Shown here piece after piece: positions 56,388 through 64,000 of a stretch of 64,000 bases of DNA. Each line of letters begins with the position of its first letter. The first letter of the stretch is position 1. The stretch covers positions 19,957,501-20,021,500 of the forward strand of contig CM075654.1 of assembly GCA_037953625.1 (NCBI GenBank), written 5' to 3'. The stretch comes from Crotalaria pallida (taxonomy: Eukaryota > Streptophyta > Magnoliopsida > Fabales > Fabaceae). Made by a program: the position numbers and the translations under genes. The notes under the pieces were generated by a model that was given only the letters and a program-made list of their open reading frames with translations, was not told the origin of the DNA and did not search any database.

Positions 56388-57645
56388 TGCTGTCCAGAAA
56401 TTATAAATAATTAAAAAGTAATATTTTATTTGAAATATTAGTGTTTTAAAGTTTTGTAGCATAAGTAGGAATTGTGCATAATTGTGTATGATTGTTTGGA
56501 TTGTTTTACTTGAACTTATTGAAGTAATGCAACTTTTCTGTGGCTGTACAGCAGATGCAACTATTTTATTTTGTTTAATTTTGTCATTTTATTATAGTAG
56601 AAGTTATAATAAGAATTTAGGAAGAAACGACATGTGTTTTCGATTTTCTGTTTAAGAGAAAATGAATTTTTAAGTTTAGGTATGTATGCTGTCCAAAATT
56701 CTAAATTAGTTGCATCAATGATAGAAATTGTTTTGGATTAAATCAATATGTGAATTTTATGCTAAGACTTTTTATATATAGAGTTAAAAAGGAAATATAA
56801 AAGTGACTTTGTAAATGTATGCCTTAATGTTCTAGTTGTTTACTAAATTGTTGTCTTACTGATGCTTGTATGATAATTGTGGAATGTCTTGTAAAAGTGA
56901 TTTTTGAGTTTGTATTATACATGCTGTCCAAATTTGATAAATTGATTTAAGTAATTATAAAAATGATTTTTATGTATGTGTGTGTGTTTGGGTATGGTTA
57001 TCATATTGTTTGAATTTAGTAAATAAGAAGTGGGTTGTGTTGATATAAAAATATAATGTTAAGAGTTTTAGGCAAGTTAAAGTATTTCATTAGATAAATA
57101 AGTGTATGCTATGAATATTGTTGTCTAATTGATACGATACTTCTCTAAATAATCTATATGTAACTGTTTTTATAAGTTATAAGTATTTTTGAGTTATAAT
57201 TCTTAATTCTTTGAAAATAGAGGTTAGAACTTTAATTTGATGAAAATTGTGAGTAAGTGCAATTTGTTTGAGTGGCTGTCCAGATTTGTTTTATATTGAC
57301 CTTAGTAGTATGTCTATAAGATTTAAGGTGAATTGAAATAATTTAAGTGCTGCCCATAATTGAATAAGTGTGGAAAAACATTTCTTTCTTAAGCTTAATT
57401 TCATTTTTAGAATTTGGATGTGAATCTTTTAGTAGGAAATTGAAAAGAATGAAATTTTGGGTAACTGTGAAGTAATGCAACTTTATTTCGTGCTGCTGTC
57501 CAGAAAAGATTTTCATATAGTTGCATGATATTTAAAATAGAACTTGTTTTGACTTGATAAGTGAATAAGTTCATATTTTAGAATGATTGTTGATGTGTTA
57601 AGTGTTTGTATTGATTTTTGAAAATGTGTTTCCTGGCTGACCAAA
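56388..57645 (+). repeat. Dispersed GCTGTCCA motif in the LARD-2 LTR
   Basis: About eight copies of a TGGCTGTCCAGA/TGCTGTCCAAA string (56388, 56542, 56686, 56921, 57274, 57348, 57494, 57635). Two are preceded by GAAGTAATGCAACTTT. This suggests an old tandem array that has diverged. Confidence 0.55.
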
Positions 57646-60280
57646 TGATTAAAAGATTATATCAATTTTAAGTTATTTGTTTAAGTGGCTTATAATGGTA
57701 GTTGTTATATAAGCATTTGGAACTGAATTATGAGTTAATGAAAGTAGAAGTAGTCTCTTTTGATTTAATTGATTAAGTTCTAAATTTTGTATTTAATTTA
57801 TAGATCTTAGGATGTGTAAATGGTTGTATACTTTTGAAAAGTGATTTTGATTTAACGATTGGTTTTAAAGATTTTATTTAGTAATGTTTAAGAGGCCTTG
57901 AGTTTCGGAAAAGGAATGATTTACTTTTCAAGTGTTGTATATCCTAATACAAAGTCTTTTGATTTCAAAGGTTATTTAAGAAAGTGGTATTTGTTAGAAG
58001 TGTGTTTTCCAAAAAGGAATTATTTTAAATTACCTGATGCCTTAAAAAGGACTTCTGTTTTAAAAAGAATTTCGGTTTTAAGGAACTTTGGTGCTTTGGG
58101 TTTAGTTTTTACTTAAGTAGGTAGATGGTATAAGGTATTTATTGATATTGATTGTATGTCGTTCATCATTTAAGAAATAAAAGGAATTAAAAATAAACGA
58201 GCTGCTGGAGCTGTGAACGCAAAAGGTTGAAAACAGAGTAAGCGTGGAGCTCAGGTGAGAGAGCAACCTTCCTAAGACATAATGGCACTGAGGTAGCATT
58301 AGGACGTTCCGTATCATCTCAAAAGTCGGAACTAGGAATCTATAGGTTGAGTAGTAAGACGGCAAATGTGTGTGTTCTGCCGTCCTTACGAAAAATACGA
58401 TTCCTCAATATTAATCGTATGTCGGTTAATAATTGTTATATCATGTTGTATATCCTGAAGTTGTATATGGTATATTGCCTTAATGATTTGGAAATGATAA
58501 AGTGATAAGTGTTGAAATCATAAATATGTTGGAATTATTTTTGAGATAATGATTTATCCTATGGAAGTGCGCTCAAGGTATATTGAATTGTTGTTCCTAT
58601 GAAAAGGACTTGAAATATTTGGAAGTATGATTGTGAAAATAAATTATGAGAAATGATTATTTGAATCTTGTGAAATTTGAGGATCGTTGTTAGTGTACAG
58701 TGATGGTGCAAGCGGCACAATGACTTTATTTTTATCCCCTTAAGTGACTGGCCACGTGAATGACTTTGTCTGGTCTCATGTCTTGTGGAATCCACTGTAC
58801 GATAGGGAGGTGTTTGCTATGGTCCCTTAGAGGTCGAGACCCGTTAGAAGCGCGTCTTAGAATGGGTCGACCAAATTTAGGATTAAGAAAAGATTTCTAA
58901 AAGACTTTAAAAGATTTAAAAGACTTTAGGACCCAATCCTTTCTAACTACGTTGAGAGTGAAGTAGTGGAGAGGAAAGATACCGGATACTTGGAGGTCGG
59001 GCATTCCGCCAAGTGGTGATTGCGATAGGGGAGGGCAATGATGGTGATTCATCAAGAAGCCTAAGAGCACTTCCCTAGGTGGAACGATGCTACAGTGATC
59101 AAGGGCACCTGCTGGTCGTTGATCGTAGCGAGGACTGCACGTACAACTAGGGATAGAGCTGTCGCCCCCTTGAGCAAATCTTAGATGGTGTAGAGGGAAT
59201 CCGAATGGGACTAGAAGCCATCGTTTTTATGAACTTATGATTTGATATTCGATTTTATTTTGCTGGTCAACTGGCGTGGTTTCAGCTGGTACGTACCCTT
59301 TGGCTTCGAGGTCAGCATGGTTAGGATTCCTGTGCATCCCATCTGCTTTCCGAACTAGGTTGTGGTTGGATATTGAAGGAGGAGATGTATCGTGTGTGCT
59401 AACCTACCCTTGCCTCAATGATTTCCCTCCCTAAATCATTTATGGTTGTATTATGGAAAGACCTAGTGGAAAGACTATGAGTATGGAACTTTAAAAAAAG
59501 ATATTAATGTGATGAAAAGAGGAAGTTATAAGAATAAAGTGGTAATTACGAGCTGTGAATGAGGAAATGTTATAGTTATTGCATGTATCTGTGTTCTAAT
59601 GTGATCCCTTAGAGTAAGTCCATGTCGTCGACGACTATTTCGTCCGGATCGTTGACTCTCTCTCTTCTTTCCTTTCCCTATGGACATTGGGGACAATGTT
59701 CACAGATGTCACATCATGTAGCATTTCAAGTGATGGTTGCTTAAGTTGAAAAACGATCGTGAGATGAAGTATATTTATGAGGAGGATGCAAAAGCGGCAA
59801 GCCGAGGAATCTTTCAGATACTTGTGATGGAGGATAGCAATGAAGATTAGTAGTCTAAGTTAGTATAGTCTCTGTTTTTGTATTCCATCACTAGATGGGT
59901 AGGACATGATTACTCTATCCCGAATGTAACCCCTGTTATAATAAATGATTATTTGAAATGAAATAAAAGAAGTTTCTTTTGATATATATTATGTTCATAA
60001 AGTAATTAAACTATTTTTCCGCAAGTTAACCATCGACTAAATATGACATTTAGAAAATGAGTTTTTGGAAATGTGTTGGATGATAACATCTCTTTTTGGA
60101 AATAGAATTTTATGATGCAAGTACTAAAGCATTTTTGTAAACCAAATGAATCAAATTGTATTTATGAAAATCTTTTGGTAAAAGAATTAAACTGAATTGA
60201 TTTTGATAATGTTATAAAAAAAATGGCGCAAATTTTTAGTGAAAATTCTTGATCCAAATTGGGGTGTTAAATATATTTAG

Positions 60281-60292
60281 TGGTATCAGAGC
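60281..60292 (+). other. LARD-2 primer-binding site
   Basis: TGGTATCAGAGC, initiator tRNA-Met type. Confidence 0.8.
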
Positions 60293-61618
60293 CAGGTTGT
60301 CCTTAGTGGCCTTAAGCATAGCCTTATATGCTTTCCTTGTGTGACTTTGGTTGTATTTGTTTGTTACGGTTTTAGTCTTAGGGTTAGAGTTGGTATAGAA
60401 GTGGAGATGCATGGACGTTTTGCAAGTTTGGCAAGTCAAGGCAATGATAGCAGTGACACGAATCCTGAATTCCAAAGAGGTCTAAGGTTAGGATTGAAGT
60501 TGGCTTTTCCACATATGGAGTTTCCGAAGAGTGGATCGGGACAAAGTGACTCGTTGGTAGGAGACTTTCCGACGGGAGAAGCAAAGGAAAAACCCATTAT
60601 TGGAAAAGGTACATTATTATGAAGATTGTGAGAGAAGAATAGAGTTCGAGTCAAGGCATTACCCTACATCATTCTCAGTTCTTGTAAAAACCCAAATACC
60701 CTTTCATCTAGTTATTGCGCCTGATTTTCGCAATTTGGCGATGATTGACCCTCCAGAGTAAAAAGACTTCCTGTTTATCAGAAATTACCCAGCCTAATGA
60801 CCACATTTCCGTCAAATTATTCAACCAAATGCCAAATTTCAGTAAAATTCAAAGTTCTTTTTCGAATTTTCGTGATTAAAACATAACCCTACCATATCAA
60901 GTTATGAAGGAAGTAACACTCGTATGCATAACACATGAATTTTAAGTGGCTGAAGAGACAAGGTGACGGTACGGTTGTGTGAAAAATTAGGAATTTTGGA
61001 AATAATGGTTTAGAGTCGGTCCCTAAGTGGTACTAAGAAGGCAAGGAAGTAAGTAAAAAGTCGGGTAGTTAGGGAGTAATCATAGTCTTATTATGGTGGG
61101 CTTTGATGTAAGGTTGTGTAATAGGTGGTATAAGCTTGGTCAAAGTTGGGGAGCAAAAGTTTAAGTAGAGTCTATGTTAGAAAAGTGTAGTGACAAGTAC
61201 CCGTATGGCATAAGTAGTATGAAGATAAGCAGTAATTCAGCCAGTGATTATGGTTTTGATATGCATACAAGAAAGTACTTCTGGATTGACACCAAGTTCG
61301 AAAATAACAAACTCTTCTTATCAAGTCTATTATCAAAATGCCAATATCCCTTATGAATAATTCATACTCACTTACCTTTAATACTTCTGGTTTGACCAAA
61401 CTACTATTGTGACAATTATTGTTTGTTGCCTACCTTTGAACTTGACTCAATTCGACTCCCGCGCGACATTATGGCAAAGGTTGACCAGTAAAAGAGTGTT
61501 GATCGACGAAGACATCGAAGGAAGGATATATTCTCAAAAGAAGTAAATAACAAAGTGAAGGCTAGTAAAAATGTCTGAATAACCTTGTGTTCCTTGCTTG
61601 TCTCTGTGCGTATTTCTC
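60293..61618 (+). other. LARD-2 internal region, non-coding
   Basis: About 1.3 kb. The frame at 60341-60622 (93 codons) has no recognisable domain. No gag or pol remains. Confidence 0.65.
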
Positions 61619-61649
61619 GGGGACGAGAAATCTTTAAGTTGGGGAGGAT
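61619..61649 (+). other. LARD-2 polypurine tract region
   Basis: GGGGACGAGAAATCTTTAAG followed by TTGGGGAGGAT, directly before the 3' LTR; same layout as LARD-1. Confidence 0.8.
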
Positions 61650-62063
61650 TGTGAGACCCACAATTTTACCCAATTTATTTGTGATTTTGTAATTGAAATT
61701 AGGAAATTATGCTTGATTTTGATACTTGCATTTAATTAAAAATCATATGAAATATATATATATATATATATATATTATATGAATATATATATATATACGT
61801 GACATATATGTATATATTATATATATATATATATATACCAATGTTTTCCCTAGCTTAATTAAATGAAATATTTTAATATAAAATATTTGATTTAAATGAT
61901 CTTAGAAGATGAAATGCCTTTTGATGGATTAGAGTATCCTATCTTTAGAAATTCATATCTTTTAAACTGTACGTCAAAAAATTACAAATGATATGTCAAA
62001 ACGATCGTATCGAAATCTAAATTATGAAAATGTAAAACTTTGATTTTTATTTTATAGTTTTCG
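61650..62063 (+). repeat. LARD-2 3' LTR, first part
   Basis: 414 bp matching 45986-46390, then cut by Gypsy-3; the preceding tttcg (62059-62063) is the candidate target duplication. Confidence 0.85.
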
Positions 62064-62324
62064 TGTAACACCCCAAAATTTTAATCCCCGATTAATGAAA
62101 TGTTAATTATAAATTAATTATAATTAATTATTTCTATATTAATCCCTGATTAAAATATGTGTTCATATAGTTAGTATATGTGTGTGAATTGATTTAATAA
62201 ATATAATAATGCATAAAATAAATATTTTGCATATTAGTCCCTGGATTGGAACCTAGAGGTAATTATAGGAAAGGTTTTGGAGGGAAAGAAAATAAAATAA
62301 TTATTTTTCAAAAATTGGGCAAAA

Positions 62325-62353
62325 TACTTGAGTATTTTCTGAATACTCGAGTA
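62325..62353. promoter_or_regulatory. Gypsy-3 palindrome pair upstream of TATA
   Basis: TACTTGAGTA at 62325 and TACTCGAGTA at 62344; spacing 19 bp, about 130 bp before the TATA box. Confidence 0.6.
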
Positions 62354-62483
62354 TTCTGGGTCAAACTGCACGAGTGAGTGCGTTTGGTGAGTCACCATGA
62401 ACGATTTCCTCTTCCTGCCACGAAAACACCTTCTTGCCAACACCATGGGTGGCGTGTCGACGTGCATGAGTTCTCTCTATTCC

Positions 62484-62490
62484 TATATAA
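62484..62490 (+). promoter_or_regulatory. Gypsy-3 LTR TATA box
   Basis: TATATAA, about 270 bp before the leader donor. Confidence 0.65.
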
Positions 62491-63460
62491 GCTCATCAAC
62501 ATCTCTTAGTTGAGAATTTTGCTCAATCTTGCTATAGTTGTTGAAGTTAGGGTTCCGAATTCATTCTCTTCGATTCTCATTCTCTGTTCAGATTCAAAAC
62601 ACAAACTATACACAAATACAAAGCTTACATCTTGAGCTTTGTATAGAAAGTAAAATCGTGAGGATTGAGTGAGTGTAGTGGAAGATTCAAGGGCTGGAAG
62701 TTGGAGCTTGTGCTGTCAAAACTGTTTTTGGAGCTTACTTTGGGTTTGATTTCTGGTAAGCTCATGAATCCTTGAGTCTCAAATTCGGTTTCCTTAGTTA
62801 GATTATGTTGCATAGAGTTTAGAAAATCTAATTTCCCCAATTTTATTCTCTGTTTCATATGTAAACCAATTCCACTTTGGTGTTGCACTCAAAATGCTCT
62901 GCATGTGGTGCTTGAAGTTGGTCTGAGAGTTGTGGAGCCTTTTTCTGGTCAATTCTTGGTTGGAAAACGTCTGAGAGGTAAGGGGAAGTAATTTCTTACA
63001 CAAGATAGAGTTTAAATTCCATTAATTGTGTTAGAGAGCCATCAAGAGACTCTAAGGGCTTATTTTGAATAGGAACTTTGGTTTGGAGACCAATCCATGA
63101 TCTATGACTGTGTTGAGCAAGTTCTAAATCATGCATGCAAGCTTAAATGAACATTATTTCATGAGTATTGTGTATCATCCCAAACTTAATTTATAGTGTA
63201 ATCTATGTTGTGATGGTCCTAGGGTAGAAGAATTGAGGGCATAAGTTAGAAACTTAGCCAATTAAGCATGCAACCTTAGGTTTAAAACATAGGAATTTAG
63301 GAAATTAGAATAACAAGATTGGTAGCTTAAAACATAAATTCCACCGTTGGATGTGAAGTAGGATAGGTGAGGAAGCTTGCTTTAAAATTTGAAGAAGATC
63401 CAACGGGTAACGAAGAAGTTATGGCCTCTCAAAATCTGGGTACTGCAAAACTGAACAGCT

Positions 63461-63554
63461 TAATCGATTAAACTGCAGCTTAATCGATTAAACTGCAGCT
63501 TAATCGATTAAGGTCAGAAAATGGGAAATGGCTTAATCGATTAATAATCGATTA
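63461..63554. repeat. Gypsy-3 TAATCGATTA cluster
   Basis: Five copies at 63461, 63481, 63501, 63534 and 63545; the first three are spaced exactly 20 bp. Confidence 0.8.
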
Positions 63555-64000
63555 AAGGCTGTCGATGCTGAAAAAATAAAGGGCGTCCATCTCTTAGAGT
63601 TTGCAAAGCTCGAACTCTCTCTCCTCTAGGGCACAAATTCACTCACTCTAATTGAACAACTCTCAGGAGAATCACTCCAAGTCCATCCCCAAATCCATCC
63701 TTGTAGCTCCAAGTAAGTGGTTGTTGCTTATGTTCGTCTTTTCCTTTCCCCTAGAATTCGAATTTCTCTCTCCCTCTTGCTCCCATGGCACTTCAATCAT
63801 CAACCTAGGGAGGTCTTGATGGGGTCACGAATTTCCCTCAAGAGTCTTGGGCAAAACTTAATAAATTGTCTCTTTATTGTATTGATTTTAGGTTCCTCCC
63901 TCTCCTTTGAGTTGTGGCCATTATTCAAGTGTGCTCCAAGCACAAATTCTCTCTCTAACTCTAAGGACTTGAGGTAAGGAGGTTTGTGATACCTTATTCT

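Larger units (their letters stand above)
45986..60270 (+). repeat. LARD-2 5' LTR, split by the Tat-like element
   Basis: 45986-48241 and 55815-60270. The first 400 bp match the 3' LTR at 61650-62063, with microsatellite length differences. The end is imprecise: GGGGTGTTAAAT near 60270 lacks the usual terminal CA. No coding region is recognisable; ORFs such as 57898-58116 look like chance frames. Confidence 0.75.
45986..62063 (+). mobile_element. LARD-2: second giant-LTR, non-coding retrotransposon (right end outside)
   Basis: 5' LTR from TGTGAGACCC (45986) to about 60270, including a nested Tat-like element; PBS 60281; internal region 60293-61635; polypurine tract; 3' LTR from 61650, cut at 62063 by Gypsy-3. 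Without its insert the LTR is about 6.7 kb against only about 1.4 kb of internal sequence without gag or pol. PBS and PPT match LARD-1, and a short block around 58960-59080 is shared, so both are related LARD-like families. Confidence 0.8.
62064..64000 (+). mobile_element. Gypsy-3: LTR of another gypsy-like element, running off the window
   Basis: Starts TGTAACACCCC as in Gypsy-2. It holds a TACTNGAGTA pair (62325-62353), a TATA box (62484), a leader and a donor TTCTG|GTAAG (62756) whose context matches Gypsy-2, then a cluster of TAATCGATTA palindromes (63461-63554). A second pyrimidine-rich leader-like stretch with a donor-like GTAAGTGG (63713) follows, perhaps another nested LTR. No LTR gene is reached before the edge. 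Confidence 0.75.

Noticed and set aside
57898..58116. 72-codon frame in the LARD-2 LTR
   Set aside because: Isolated, no splice context or homologue in the window; probably chance.
60341..60622. Possible gag remnant in the LARD-2 core
   Set aside because: No gag motif or zinc knuckle; cannot be supported.
61172..61399. Overlapping frames on both strands in the LARD-2 core
   Set aside because: Short and without recognisable features.
1..64000. tRNA or rRNA genes
   Set aside because: I saw no cloverleaf with A and B boxes or rRNA-like sequence; the tRNA-like strings are retrotransposon primer-binding sites.

Overview
The window is plant nuclear DNA made almost entirely of nested transposable elements. 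The evidence is plant-type Ty3/gypsy and Ty1/copia LTR retrotransposons primed by initiator tRNA-Met (TGGTATCAGAGC), a CACTA transposon end, a Tat-type element with an antisense gene, spliced plant gene fragments (ubiquitin-specific protease, HAD-type acid phosphatase) and AT-rich spacers. A eudicot, perhaps a legume, fits best; that is inference. I see no complete host gene.

Layout. 1-913 holds two minus-strand exons of a ubiquitin-specific protease and a GC-rich flank. The flank is split by a 13.3-kb non-coding LARD-like retrotransposon on the minus strand (914-14254; target duplication gcgac), whose LTRs are about 5.5 kb and whose internal region is 1.5 kb; one LTR carries a truncated CACTA element. 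14255-14803 is the other half of the flank. 14804-32345 is a chromovirus-type gypsy element (Gypsy-1) with 3.57-kb LTRs and a damaged gag-pol; its 3' LTR contains a young gag-only copia element (24561-30415). After the 3' LTR a second PBS and gag start appear (32346-32515, resumed at 44018), interrupted by a second gypsy element (Gypsy-2, 32516-44017). Gypsy-2 contains an 8,248-bp offset duplication that carries a piece of Gypsy-1 into it. 44313-44538 has an acid phosphatase exon. 44539-45985 is a copia fragment whose gag start codon appears to lie inside the LTR. 45986-62063 is a second LARD-like element (5' LTR about 6.7 kb without its insert, internal 1.4 kb), with a 7.6-kb Tat-like element (48242-55809; target duplication gatgt) nested in its 5' LTR. 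From 62064 another gypsy-like LTR starts and runs off the window.

The most interesting signals are inside LTRs. First, Gypsy-1 and Gypsy-2 each encode, within the LTR downstream of the inferred promoter and just after a splice acceptor, homologous proteins of 157 and 166 residues (40 of 66 N-terminal residues identical, many synonymous differences, acidic tails); the surrounding LTR sequence is largely unlike. Second, four LTR families from both superfamilies carry pairs of a 10-bp palindrome, TAAYCGRTTA or TACTCGAGTA, mostly 19-21 bp apart, usually with one pair about 80-200 bp upstream of a TATA box. Third, both gypsy families have a different array of short palindromes a few hundred bp upstream of the LTR gene. 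Together these suggest LTRs that work as compact spliced gene modules.
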